Source: a virus
Length of the DNA: 33,114 bases
Virus record (IMG/VR): IMGVR_UViG_3300046370_000613
Coordinates: 1 to 33,114 of that record
Strand: one strand, 5' to 3'
The notes beneath the pieces were generated by a model. The model worked only from the letters and a program-made list of their open reading frames with translations. It had not been told where the DNA came from and made no database searches. Below, piece by piece: positions 8,209-16,885 of this stretch (the first letter of the stretch is position 1; every line of letters starts with the position of its first letter). A program made the translations under genes and the position numbers.

Positions 8209-8853
8209 ATGAAAGAATCCCTTCTTAGATTTAAACCTAAACAAAAATATCTACTTTTTGATTATGAAACATGTAATCTTAATTTAGTAGACAACAACAA
8301 ACCCTGGCAGTTAGCATTTCTTGTTATAGAAAACAATAAGATTGTAGAATCAAAAGATTATTGGTTAAAATGGGACAATCTAAATGTCTCACCAGAAGCC
8401 GCAAAGATAACTGGCTTTACTGAAGCTAAATACAAAAAGAAAGCGTCTTGCCCCAAAGCTGCATTAGATCATTTTGAAAAGTACCTATATGATGATTCTT
8501 ACATTAAGGTAGGGCATAACTTATTAGGCTTTGATGTTTATATGCATAATATGCACAGAAAATTAGTTGATGCTAAATCACAATCAGATTTTAGTTATAC
8601 AGAACACTTAGTAGATACTTTATGTTTAGCAAAAGCATTGAAAAAAAGAATAAAACTTGACAAGGATGATGATTTTTTGGCTTGGCAATATCGCCTTAAC
8701 CACCTAATTGAAAGAGGTTTAAGTTGCAATCTCAAACAATGTTGTAAAGATTTTGATGTAGATTTTGATGAAAAAAAACTACATGATGCTCTTTATGATA
8801 TTAATGTTAACTTTCAGGTTTTTAAAAAAATGATATGGGAAATAGAAATATGA
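8209..8853 (+). CDS. DnaQ-like 3'-5' exonuclease (DEDDh), replicase proofreading subunit
   Basis: The 214-residue protein carries the DEDDh exonuclease residues: D18 and E20 in LFDYETCN (ExoI), D110 in VGHNLLGFD (ExoII), H192 and D197 in LHDALYDIN (ExoIII). This is the proofreading fold of DnaQ/epsilon and of the exonuclease inside PolC. The gene lies between the PHP and polymerase genes, the same order in which PolC carries these domains in one chain. Its stop overlaps the polymerase start in an ATGA (8850-8853), so translation is likely coupled. Proofreading for the phage replicase is a strong inference. Confidence 0.85.
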   Translation: MKESLLRFKPKQKYLLFDYETCNLNLVDNNKPWQLAFLVIENNKIVESKDYWLKWDNLNVSPEAAKITGFTEAKYKKKASCPKAALDHFEKYLYDDSYIKVGHNLLGFDVYMHNMHRKLVDAKSQSDFSYTEHLVDTLCLAKALKKRIKLDKDDDFLAWQYRLNHLIERGLSCNLKQCCKDFDVDFDEKKLHDALYDINVNFQVFKKMIWEIEI

Positions 8854-11408
8854 GTTTTACAGAACAATTTACAAAATACGAAAACTGCTGTCCTCCAGGC
8901 GTAAGATTACCAGAGATTAAAATTGAACAAAAGTATTATGACATGCTTGAAGCAGATAATACTATATCAAATTACGACTTTCTTCGTAAGCTATGCCATA
9001 AAGGAGTATATGATAAAGGAATAGATAAATATAAAAATAAAAAAGATTATTTTGATCGTGCAAAATCAGAATTAAAAATATTAAATGAATTAGGATTTAT
9101 TGATTATATTTTATTAAATTGGGATATATTAAATTTCTGTCACGAGAATGATATTCCTACAGGCCCAGGAAGAGGTTCTGCGGCAGGATCTTTGGTTCTT
9201 TATTTGATTGGAGTAACAAATGTTGATCCTGTAGAGTATAATTTATTTTTTGAACGTTTTGTATCTAAAAGCCGAGCAAGAAAAATAGAGCATGAGGGAA
9301 TAACTTATTTAGATGGAAGCTTATTGGCTGATGTTGATAATGATATCGCTTACGAAAGAAGAGCTGAAGTTATTTCTTATATTGAAAAGAAACATCCTTC
9401 TAGGACAGCGAAAATTTTAACTCTTAATACATTAAGTGGAAAATTATGCGTCAAAGAGTGTGGTAAAATCGTTGGAGAATTAACAGAGCAAGAAGTCAAT
9501 ATTGTTAGTGATTCTATACCCAAGAAATTTGGAGTTGTAATGCCTCTTAAATCTGCTATCGAAGAAAGTGAAAAGTTTACAGATTGGGCTTCTAATAATG
9601 GAGAAATTTTTAACATCGCTTTAAAATTAGAAGGTCTCAATAAAAACACAGGAGTTCACCCTAGTGGTATTGCAATATCGTTTGATACAATTACAAATAT
9701 CTGCCCAATACAAAAGTCTAATGACGGAGCTTTAGTCACAGGTTACGATATGAACTGGGTATCCGAGTTAATGGTTAAGTTTGATATTCTAGGGTTAAGA
9801 ACATTGAGTGTTATATATGATGTTTGCAAGTCTTTAGGAATTGATTGTAATGAAATAGATCTTCATGATGAAAAAGTATTTACTCCACTTCAAAGTCTTC
9901 GCACGCCACATGGTTTATTTCAATTAGAATCAGATACAAACTATAGGGTTTGCAAAAAAATCAAGCCGAATAGTTTGGAAAAATTAAGTGCTGTCGTAGC
10001 AATTGGAAGGCCTGGAGCTTTAGAATTCTTAGATAGCTATGCAACATATGCAGAAACAGATGAAGCGCAGGTTATTCATGAATTCTTCTCTGATGTTTTA
10101 GATTATACAGGAGGTATTCCATTGTATCAAGAACAGTTGATGCAAATGGCCGTGAAGGTAGGATTTACTTTAGACGAATCTGAACAACTCAGAAGAATTG
10201 TAGGAAAGAAAAAAGTGGATCAAATGCCCGCTTGGAAAGCAAAAATTCAGAAAAAAATTCAAGACAATGACTTGTCTTCAGAAATTGGCGATATTTTATG
10301 GAGTGTTGCAGAAGATAGTGCAAACTATTCTTTTAATAAATCTCACTCTTTAAGTTATTCTGTTCTTGCTGCATGGACAACATACTTAAAATTTAAATAT
10401 CCTCAACAATTTTTCTTATCCTTATTGAAGATGACAAAGTATGAACCCGCCCCTCAAGAAGAGATAGCAAAAATCAGTAAAGAACTATCTCATTTTGGCA
10501 TAAAACTTCTGTCTCCAGATTTAGCCAAGTCCAATATGGATTTCGATATAGAAGGAAAAGACATTAGATTCGGATTAAATAGCATTAAAGGAGTCAGCGA
10601 AAAATCCTTAGAAGCTTTAAAAGATTTTAGATCTACAGAAACTCCAACAAAATATGATATCTTTCTTGCTGCAAAACAAGCAGGATTGAATATTGGGGTC
10701 TTGAGTGCGCTTATTCAAGCTGGCGCTTTAGAAAGTAAAAGCTCTAACCGCTCATTAACGGTTTTAGAAGCGCAAGCATTTAACCTCCTAACTGATAGAG
10801 AAAAGAGAAACTTTATTGCTCTTGGAGATAAATATGAATATAAGCTACTGAACTGCATTGCCGACGCTAAAAAAGGAGATTTAGTCGGTGATGATGGTAA
10901 GCCTTTGATGAAAGAGTCTAGGTTTAAAACTTTCAAGAAAAAATACGATATCTATAAGTCAATTTACGACAAAAATAAACAGTATGAAGAATTTGCTAAT
11001 TGGTATTTCGAAACAGAATTGCTAGGCTATAGTCACAGCTCAAACCTCAAAAGCTGTTTTACAGATTCTTATAATTCATTAAAAGATTCAAGAGATTTAA
11101 TTTCTATGGAATCAGATGATAGAGGAAAATTTATTGGGGTAGTAGAAGACTGCATTAAAAGAACTTCAAGAAATGGAAATAAATACATGAAATTATCAAT
11201 TACAGATGAGTTCGGAAGGTATGACGCGATGTTATTAAATTCCAGAAGAGGTAATTTTTATGATAAATATTTTGAACAAAAGAAGAAAACTCCAAGCAAA
11301 AAAAATATAATAGTTGTATATGGAAGAAAAGCAGAAGATATCATTTTCCTTGATTCAATCAATATCATGGATGAAAAAATATACATGAAAATGTCTGACG
11401 TTAAGTAA
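8850..11408 (+). CDS. dnaE: DNA polymerase III alpha-type replicative polymerase lacking its PHP domain
   Basis: The 852-residue product is the C-family polymerase core. The palm motif GRGSAAGSLV is at 107-116; the catalytic aspartates lie in ADVDND (D161, D163, D165), a variant of the usual PDFDVDF. Further landmarks are NTGVHPSGIAISF, FDILGLRTL, LFQLESDTNYR, IGRPGAL, PLYQEQLMQMA and SFNKSHSLSYSVLAAW, then the helix-hairpin-helix region and an OB fold from about residue 760 (FIGVVEDCIKRTSRNGNKYM). The start at 8850 is chosen for the ATGA overlap with the exonuclease; an in-frame ATG at 8835 is possible. The PHP part is encoded separately at 7439. No clamp or clamp loader is in the window. 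Confidence 0.93.
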   Translation: MSFTEQFTKYENCCPPGVRLPEIKIEQKYYDMLEADNTISNYDFLRKLCHKGVYDKGIDKYKNKKDYFDRAKSELKILNELGFIDYILLNWDILNFCHENDIPTGPGRGSAAGSLVLYLIGVTNVDPVEYNLFFERFVSKSRARKIEHEGITYLDGSLLADVDNDIAYERRAEVISYIEKKHPSRTAKILTLNTLSGKLCVKECGKIVGELTEQEVNIVSDSIPKKFGVVMPLKSAIEESEKFTDWASNNGEIFNIALKLEGLNKNTGVHPSGIAISFDTITNICPIQKSNDGALVTGYDMNWVSELMVKFDILGLRTLSVIYDVCKSLGIDCNEIDLHDEKVFTPLQSLRTPHGLFQLESDTNYRVCKKIKPNSLEKLSAVVAIGRPGALEFLDSYATYAETDEAQVIHEFFSDVLDYTGGIPLYQEQLMQMAVKVGFTLDESEQLRRIVGKKKVDQMPAWKAKIQKKIQDNDLSSEIGDILWSVAEDSANYSFNKSHSLSYSVLAAWTTYLKFKYPQQFFLSLLKMTKYEPAPQEEIAKISKELSHFGIKLLSPDLAKSNMDFDIEGKDIRFGLNSIKGVSEKSLEALKDFRSTETPTKYDIFLAAKQAGLNIGVLSALIQAGALESKSSNRSLTVLEAQAFNLLTDREKRNFIALGDKYEYKLLNCIADAKKGDLVGDDGKPLMKESRFKTFKKKYDIYKSIYDKNKQYEEFANWYFETELLGYSHSSNLKSCFTDSYNSLKDSRDLISMESDDRGKFIGVVEDCIKRTSRNGNKYMKLSITDEFGRYDAMLLNSRRGNFYDKYFEQKKKTPSKKNIIVVYGRKAEDIIFLDSINIMDEKIYMKMSDVK

Positions 11409-11424
11409 TTTAGAGTGTAATTCA

Positions 11425-13893
11425 ATGAAGATGACTCCTAAACCTAATTTTACGCCAAGAGCGCAACAAGCAATAAATGAGGCAAAAAAAGTAGCAGCTA
11501 TTTTTAATAACGATTATGTTACTTTAGAGCATTTATTTTATGGAATGGTTAATTTAAGTGCAGGTATTTTGAGTGAAATATTATTTTTACTCCAAATAGA
11601 TCCTGATATGTTAAAACAGCAAATAGAATTATCTTTTTTTAAATTCCCCGAAGATGAAGAGCCGGAAGAGCTGGGGCAACCTGAGTACGATGAACATTTT
11701 CATCTTGTATTAAAGGTTTCTGCATCAATTAGCGAAAAACTAGGTCATGAATATGTAGGTATAGAACATATTTTGCTTGCTTTATTAAAATACGAACAAT
11801 CAGAAATACCAAATTTCTTTAAAGATTTTAATGCTACAGAAGAAGATATTATCGCAGAGGTAAGAGAATATTTACATTTATCAAAAGAACACAAACCACC
11901 AAAGTCAGGAAGAGTAAAATTAATTAAAAAAAATTTATCAAAACCCACAGAAGTTAAACTTCAAAATTTAGAAAAATTTGCGACAAATTTAAATGAGTTA
12001 GCAAAGCAAGGAAAGTTTGACAATATAATTGGTAAAGAGCGAGAAATTTATGACGCATCAGAAATTCTTTGCAGAAGAACAAAAAATAATCCAGTTCTTC
12101 TTGGTGAGCCTGGAGTAGGAAAAACTGCGATCGTTGAAGGCTTAACTCAAAAGATTGTAGCAGGCACATGCTCAGACTTCCTATTGACAAAGATTATATA
12201 TTCTCTTGATTTAGGCTCTTTAATCGCCGGAACGAAGTATAGAGGGCAGTTTGAGGAGAGACTAAAGGGTATCATCGAAGAAGTAAAGAAAAACCAAGAT
12301 ATCATCCTCTTTATCGACGAAATCCATACCTTAGTTGGCGCGGGTAGTGCCGAAGGAAGTATGGACGCTGCAAACTTATTAAAACCTTTATTAGCTAGAG
12401 GAGAAATAAAATGCATTGGAGCGACAACTCAAAACGAGTATAAAAAAAGCATTTTGAAAGATGGAGCGTTAGATAGAAGATTTCAAGCGATTAAAGTTTC
12501 AGAGCCAAACACAGAAGAAACATTGCAAATTATGAACGGTCTTAAATCTAAATACGAATCATTTCACAGTGTTAATTACTCAGAGGAAGTAATTGAGCTA
12601 ATTGTGAAGCTTGCGAATAAATATGTTCTAGACAAGCAATTTCCTGATAAAGCAATTGATATTATGGATCAGGCAGGCTCAAAGGTAAAAATCAAAAACA
12701 TCGAAAGGCCTCAACTTGCTAAAGATATTGAAAAAGAATTAGAAACTCTAGCTTTAGAAGAATCTAAACTGCAAAGCTCAGGCAATTCATATCTTGAGTT
12801 AGAAGATCGTCAATTAGATTTATTAGAAGAGTATGATAAGGTTATCTCTGAATGGTCTGCAAAGATTATGAAGAATAAAATTCTAGTTAAACCTAATGAT
12901 ATATACGAAGTCTTATCAGCCAGAACTGGAATTCCGGTAAATGAAATATCTAAAAAAGATTCGGAAAAAGTCTTAGGTTTATTTAAAAATTTATCAAAAA
13001 GAATTATCGGTCAAGAAACAGCAATAAAAGAAATTTCAGAATCTATTTTAAGGTCTAAATCTGGACTACAAGACTCAGGTAAGCCTGTTGGAAGTTTTCT
13101 TCTTGTAGGTACAAGTGGAACAGGAAAAACGCATACAGCAAAATGTATAGCTGAATTTGTATACGGAAGCAAGAATTCTTTAATACAGATAGATATGAGT
13201 GAATTCTCCGAAAAAATATCCTCTAGTAGATTAACAGGTGCATCACCAGGGTATGTAGGTTATGAAGAAGGGGGAGAGCTGACAGAAAAAATAAGAAGAA
13301 ATCCTTATAGTGTAATTTTATTTGACGAAATTGAAAAAGCTCACCCAGAAGTATTAAATATTTTATTACAAATCTTAGAAGAAGGATTTTTAACTGATAA
13401 TTCTGGCAGAAAAGTTTATTTCAATAATGCAATAATAATACTAACTGGGAATATAGGTGGAGAAAAAGCAGCTAAGCCGAATATTGGTTTTGGGGGAGCA
13501 GCCTCAACTGAGTCCGTGGCAAAAGATAAACTTAAGACAGAACTCAAATCATTTTTTAAGCCTGAATTCTTAAATAGGTTAAATGAAATAGTATTGTTTA
13601 ATGATTTTGGACTGGATGAGCTTATTAAAATATGCAAGCTTGAAATGAATAATCTTGGAAATAAATTGAAAGAAAAGGATATTAAACTTTCTTTTACTCG
13701 CGGAGTATTAAAATATATATCAGAAAAAGCTATTCAAGAAAAAATGGGAGCAAGACCGATAAAAAGAATTATACAAAAATTAATTGAAAATGAATTAAGT
13801 AGATTAATTCTTAGTAAAACCTTACCAAGTGGAGGATCAATCAAATTCTCTTTAAAGAAAGACGAATTAGATTATAAAATTACGGAAGAATAG
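11425..13893 (+). CDS. ClpA/ClpC-like AAA+ unfoldase with ClpP-docking loop
   Basis: The 822-residue Hsp100 protein has an N-terminal Clp repeat domain (1-150), a first AAA+ module with Walker A GEPGVGKT (227-234) and Walker B LFIDEIH (295-301), a short ClpC-length middle domain around 430-480, and a second module with GTSGTGKT (562-569) and LFDEIEKAHP (632-641). An IGFGG loop at 687-691 occupies the position of the IGF/IGL tripeptide that docks ClpA, ClpC and ClpX onto ClpP. ClpB lacks that loop and has a longer middle domain, so this should be a protease-coupled unfoldase. No ClpP gene is in the window, so use of host ClpP is inferred. It follows the polymerase by 16 bases and overlaps the opposing gene by 14 bases. 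Confidence 0.92.
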   Translation: MKMTPKPNFTPRAQQAINEAKKVAAIFNNDYVTLEHLFYGMVNLSAGILSEILFLLQIDPDMLKQQIELSFFKFPEDEEPEELGQPEYDEHFHLVLKVSASISEKLGHEYVGIEHILLALLKYEQSEIPNFFKDFNATEEDIIAEVREYLHLSKEHKPPKSGRVKLIKKNLSKPTEVKLQNLEKFATNLNELAKQGKFDNIIGKEREIYDASEILCRRTKNNPVLLGEPGVGKTAIVEGLTQKIVAGTCSDFLLTKIIYSLDLGSLIAGTKYRGQFEERLKGIIEEVKKNQDIILFIDEIHTLVGAGSAEGSMDAANLLKPLLARGEIKCIGATTQNEYKKSILKDGALDRRFQAIKVSEPNTEETLQIMNGLKSKYESFHSVNYSEEVIELIVKLANKYVLDKQFPDKAIDIMDQAGSKVKIKNIERPQLAKDIEKELETLALEESKLQSSGNSYLELEDRQLDLLEEYDKVISEWSAKIMKNKILVKPNDIYEVLSARTGIPVNEISKKDSEKVLGLFKNLSKRIIGQETAIKEISESILRSKSGLQDSGKPVGSFLLVGTSGTGKTHTAKCIAEFVYGSKNSLIQIDMSEFSEKISSSRLTGASPGYVGYEEGGELTEKIRRNPYSVILFDEIEKAHPEVLNILLQILEEGFLTDNSGRKVYFNNAIIILTGNIGGEKAAKPNIGFGGAASTESVAKDKLKTELKSFFKPEFLNRLNEIVLFNDFGLDELIKICKLEMNNLGNKLKEKDIKLSFTRGVLKYISEKAIQEKMGARPIKRIIQKLIENELSRLILSKTLPSGGSIKFSLKKDELDYKITEE

Positions 13894-14389
13894 GTTTTAC
13901 AGGGTTGGGTAATTCTGGATTACCTGGCTCCATAGGATCATGGAACTTCTCCGAAACATTATTATGGAGGTCTTCAGATACATTATCTTTATTCCCATTA
14001 TAAATACTCATGCATGCAGAAAATCTATCTCCCTGAACGGGATATCTTTTTTTCATGTTTCCATCTAATATGCAGCGAGTTATAAATTGGTCTCCAGTTT
14101 CTTGAGCTGCAGGAACAGGATATCTTTTATCTTCGTTAGATAAGAAATTGTTTTTGTCTTCCTCAGACTCTTCTTTTTCTTCTTGCTTTGGAAATATCTT
14201 TTCATATTCATAATACCTCATCGCTTCATCAATCAATTCATATGCTTCTGTAACATTCTTTCTTACCCAATCATCAACAACAGAATCATCTTTGATTGCA
14301 TCAAACATTACTCGAGCTTTTTTCCATACATGAAATAACTCAGATTTTAATTTTTTATTTATATTGTTTGCGTCGGATATATCATTCAT
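13880..14389 (-). CDS. hypothetical phage protein with a Cys-containing C-terminal motif
   Basis: The 169-residue product is unrecognised as a named family. Residues 1-70 look helical; a run of acidic and lysine residues (KQEEKEESEEDKNN) follows. A conserved-looking segment then has DKRYPVPAAQETGDQF, ITRCILDGNMKKRYP and FSACMSIYNG, an arrangement I associate with phage head proteins. The C-terminus is proline-rich (EPGNPELPNPVKPILP). It is last in the minus-strand structural block and its 3' end overlaps that of the clpC gene. A TATAAT lies 7 bases before the ATG and a GTGTA 15 bases before it. A virion or head-assembly role is a guess from position. Confidence 0.6.
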   Translation of the reverse strand: MNDISDANNINKKLKSELFHVWKKARVMFDAIKDDSVVDDWVRKNVTEAYELIDEAMRYYEYEKIFPKQEEKEESEEDKNNFLSNEDKRYPVPAAQETGDQFITRCILDGNMKKRYPVQGDRFSACMSIYNGNKDNVSEDLHNNVSEKFHDPMEPGNPELPNPVKPILP

Positions 14390-14414
14390 AGTACAAATTA
14401 TATTTACACATTTA

Positions 14415-15206
14415 TTAGTAATAATATCTATCTATATTTGGGTTTTGGCCTGTAGCTGGAGCATCGCTTCCATAAACTTGGTTAGGTTTCGCTCCGTATA
14501 AATTATATGCATATACTAAACTTTTAACTCTTTCCTGAGAATCAAGATAAGCTTCTCTATAACTTTTTGCAGTTACATTTTTATTTGATTTTTGAATCAT
14601 TGAATCCCCTTCTTTTATTACCTGAAAATCAGGAGCTCCATTGCTTCCATCAATACCCCTCAAAACTTGCCTTTGAGCTTTTCTATTATATTCACTTAAG
14701 TATAATTCTCTCAATATAGCTTGCTCTTCAAGATTAAATTCTTTTGGATTGTAACCGCTAAAAGAAGTGAAAATTAAATTGTTTAATTCTCCTAAATGAC
14801 CCTCTAGCCAATTGGTGATTAAATTAATTTCTGTATCTCTTTTTTCTCCAGATATTTCAAATCCAATTTCTTCATCGTATATTTTAGTTGCAAGTTGATT
14901 TAAAATTACTCCACTTTGTGAAACTTCGACTTCGGCTTCCTCCTCTAATGAATAAGAACCTGTTAGCTGTGCGCTGATATTAAGGTTGTAATTATTATTC
15001 GACAAAGCTGCATCAAAATTTATATAAAATCCAGAAGTAGATACGTTTGATAGTAAATAGGGTACAAATTCCGAAACTGTATCATTTTGCAAAGATATAT
15101 TCACAAGGGGTGCTTCTGTAAAATTTTCAGGAAAATTTACAAAATAACTATTAGAACCACTTGGTAAATTCTTGGTAAATGAAACAATTTCTGGAGTATT
15201 AATCAT
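14415..15206 (-). CDS. virion protein candidate with H-type-lectin-like N-terminal domain
   Basis: In the 263-residue product, residues 1-85 form a predicted beta-sandwich (SYFVNFPENFTEAPLVNISL ... STSGFYINFD ... YNLNISA) that resembles H-type lectins and the N-terminal domain of the protein at 5662-7347. The rest is mostly helical and rich in Glu and Lys, ending in a flexible Asn/Gly/Tyr tail (NPNIDRYYY). The start codon overlaps the end of the upstream gene by 8 bases, so translation is probably coupled to it. A lectin-like domain in a structural cluster suggests a decoration, head-fibre or tail-attachment protein; this is inference. Confidence 0.6.
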   Translation of the reverse strand: MINTPEIVSFTKNLPSGSNSYFVNFPENFTEAPLVNISLQNDTVSEFVPYLLSNVSTSGFYINFDAALSNNNYNLNISAQLTGSYSLEEEAEVEVSQSGVILNQLATKIYDEEIGFEISGEKRDTEINLITNWLEGHLGELNNLIFTSFSGYNPKEFNLEEQAILRELYLSEYNRKAQRQVLRGIDGSNGAPDFQVIKEGDSMIQKSNKNVTAKSYREAYLDSQERVKSLVYAYNLYGAKPNQVYGSDAPATGQNPNIDRYYY

Positions 15207-15606
15207 TTAAGTAATCAATAACTTTTTTATGTTTTGGGTTTTTAGGGTCAAGATTTATTGGTTCTCCCATAACTTGAACACTTCCTTTGCCATATAAACT
15301 AGAATCAAAAGCTCTTTTAATTTTGTTTTTTAGAACAGTTTTGTTGCCCGCAGGAAATACCCCTACTTTCACCGCAAAAGCTTGAAGATCGGTAAGGTTC
15401 ATATCTTGAAGCATTTCATTAAAAATATTCTTGTCGTTAGTTTTGAAAGGATTTATTTTAGCTATACCTAAAATATCCTCTAATTCCCTAGCTTTTGAAA
15501 CTTGATCCTCATAAGTTTTTCCGTTTGTTTGTTGAAGATTTTCAAGTTTATCTTGCTTCGTTTTCGAAGCCTTTGATTTACTCGTTGTTGTTTTTTTTCT
15601 TGCCAT
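15199..15606 (-). CDS. small basic structural protein with SAP/HeH-like helices
   Basis: The 135-residue product has a Lys/Ser/Thr-rich basic N-terminus (MARKKTTTSKSKASKTKQ), then a helical region. MNLTDLQAFAVKVG followed by NKTVLKNKIKRAF resembles the two-helix SAP/HeH nucleic-acid-binding fold. The tail has PINLDPKNPKHKKVIDYL. A good Shine-Dalgarno element (AAGGAAAAAGG) ends 8 bases before ATG, unusual in this window and suggestive of high expression. It lies downstream of the capsid terminator, with a GTGTA motif further upstream. A DNA-binding head or internal virion protein is likely but unproven. Confidence 0.62.
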   Translation of the reverse strand: MARKKTTTSKSKASKTKQDKLENLQQTNGKTYEDQVSKARELEDILGIAKINPFKTNDKNIFNEMLQDMNLTDLQAFAVKVGVFPAGNKTVLKNKIKRAFDSSLYGKGSVQVMGEPINLDPKNPKHKKVIDYLND

Positions 15607-15660
15607 ATTGTTTACCTTTTTCCTTATAGATTAATACACTAATATATTATAAATTGATAA

Positions 15661-15693
15661 AATAAAAAATCCACCTCAGTCGCCTGAGGTGGA
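15661..15693 (-). terminator. rho-independent terminator after the major capsid gene
   Basis: A 10-bp perfect stem (TCCACCTCAG/CTGAGGTGGA, 15670-15693) with a 4-base loop, followed on the minus strand by a T-rich tract. It closes the packaging/capsid transcript ahead of the 135-residue gene. Confidence 0.9.
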
Positions 15694-15722
15694 CTTTTAT
15701 AAAACGTTAATTTTAAATAAAA

Positions 15723-16868
15723 TTAAACGATAAGACCAAGCAACACGCGGTCATCGATGATCATACGGCCTTCCTCAAGAGAACCGTAGTAACCAACTTT
15801 AGATTGACGTGTAACGAATTGGTCGTCTGCGACTAGAGAAAATTCATCTCCAGACTCAGAATCAGTAGCTACTGCACGAATCATAGATTCGCGTGATAAA
15901 TCTACACCAACAACAATCTGCTCTGTTGACAATAAGGCCTGAGCAGCACCTGCATTGACTGGTACAGAGTAGTTATCTGCAAATGTAGTAGATCCTGCAG
16001 CTGCATCGAAAACATTATTCCATTTTTGGTCAACACCCATTTCATTATACTCTTGAATGGATACGCCATAAAATTCTGGAATTCCAGCGCTATTAAATAC
16101 TGCTTCACGCATGCTGTCTGTACCAGCGATTCCGTCTCCAGCAGTTGGTGCTCCACCTGCTCCACCAATTGTATTAATTGGGTTATAAGCTAAACCGCGA
16201 ATTTCTTCTACGATTTCTGGAGAAACCAAGATATCTGTAATTCCTCTTCCTCTACGCTCGCTAGGAGTACCACCTGTCCAAGCAGTATTAATACGCTTAG
16301 CCTTAGTGAATAACTTATTAAGGTCGGAAAGTAAGAAACGTCCAGACTGAGCAGAACGAATAATATGCTGTTCGCTATTTGTGTTAGCGTTAGCCAAAGC
16401 AGTCATAATCATGGAAGCAGAAGTTTTTTCTTGTTTAAGAAGAATTTCTTGCGCCATGCGTGTGAAAGTTTTGCTTACAACGTCGAGTCTTGAACGAGAA
16501 GCGTAGCGTTTATCAAAACTTAATGCACTATCAAGTGTGTAAGTCGTGAACTTAAGCTCGCTTTGAGAAGGTGCTACCTGATTGGTAGGAAGGCCTCCTG
16601 GAACAGACTGACTCCAGATTTGGATGTAATCTTCATCAGTAATATCGTGATAAAGGTCCAAAGGAATACTTGGACTTTCTTCGCTGTTAAACTGAAGAGA
16701 ACTAAACATGTTGCTCACTGTAGGGGCTGTATTAACAACCTCAGCTAAAACTGGTCCAATGAACTCAGCTAAAGCTGTTTGAGCTTCGTATGCTACATCT
16801 CTGTTTTTTGAAGCCATAGCTTTGATAAGCTCGACTTGCTCGGGTGTTCTTTCTAAAGTAATTTTCAT
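15723..16868 (-). CDS. major capsid protein (HK97-fold candidate)
   Basis: The 381-residue protein has the length and layout of a phage major capsid protein. It has a helical N-terminal arm, a beta-rich E-loop-like region (SIPLDLYHDITDEDYIQIW), a long spine-type helix (TFTRMAQEILLKQEKTSASM), LVSPEIVEEIRGLAYNP typical of the A-domain, and a beta-rich C-terminus (SKVGYYGSLEEGRMIIDDRV). Genomic position supports it: it follows the protease/scaffold and decoration genes and ends at a strong terminator. The start has a Shine-Dalgarno AAGGA 9 bases upstream, fitting high expression. The fold is inferred from layout rather than a decisive motif. Confidence 0.82.
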   Translation of the reverse strand: MKITLERTPEQVELIKAMASKNRDVAYEAQTALAEFIGPVLAEVVNTAPTVSNMFSSLQFNSEESPSIPLDLYHDITDEDYIQIWSQSVPGGLPTNQVAPSQSELKFTTYTLDSALSFDKRYASRSRLDVVSKTFTRMAQEILLKQEKTSASMIMTALANANTNSEQHIIRSAQSGRFLLSDLNKLFTKAKRINTAWTGGTPSERRGRGITDILVSPEIVEEIRGLAYNPINTIGGAGGAPTAGDGIAGTDSMREAVFNSAGIPEFYGVSIQEYNEMGVDQKWNNVFDAAAGSTTFADNYSVPVNAGAAQALLSTEQIVVGVDLSRESMIRAVATDSESGDEFSLVADDQFVTRQSKVGYYGSLEEGRMIIDDRVLLGLIV

Positions 16869-16885
16869 TTTTAAATTTCCTTGTG

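Noticed and set aside
12147-12416. Minus-strand frames inside the ClpC-like gene
   Set aside because: They are antisense to conserved AAA+ motifs; no independent evidence.
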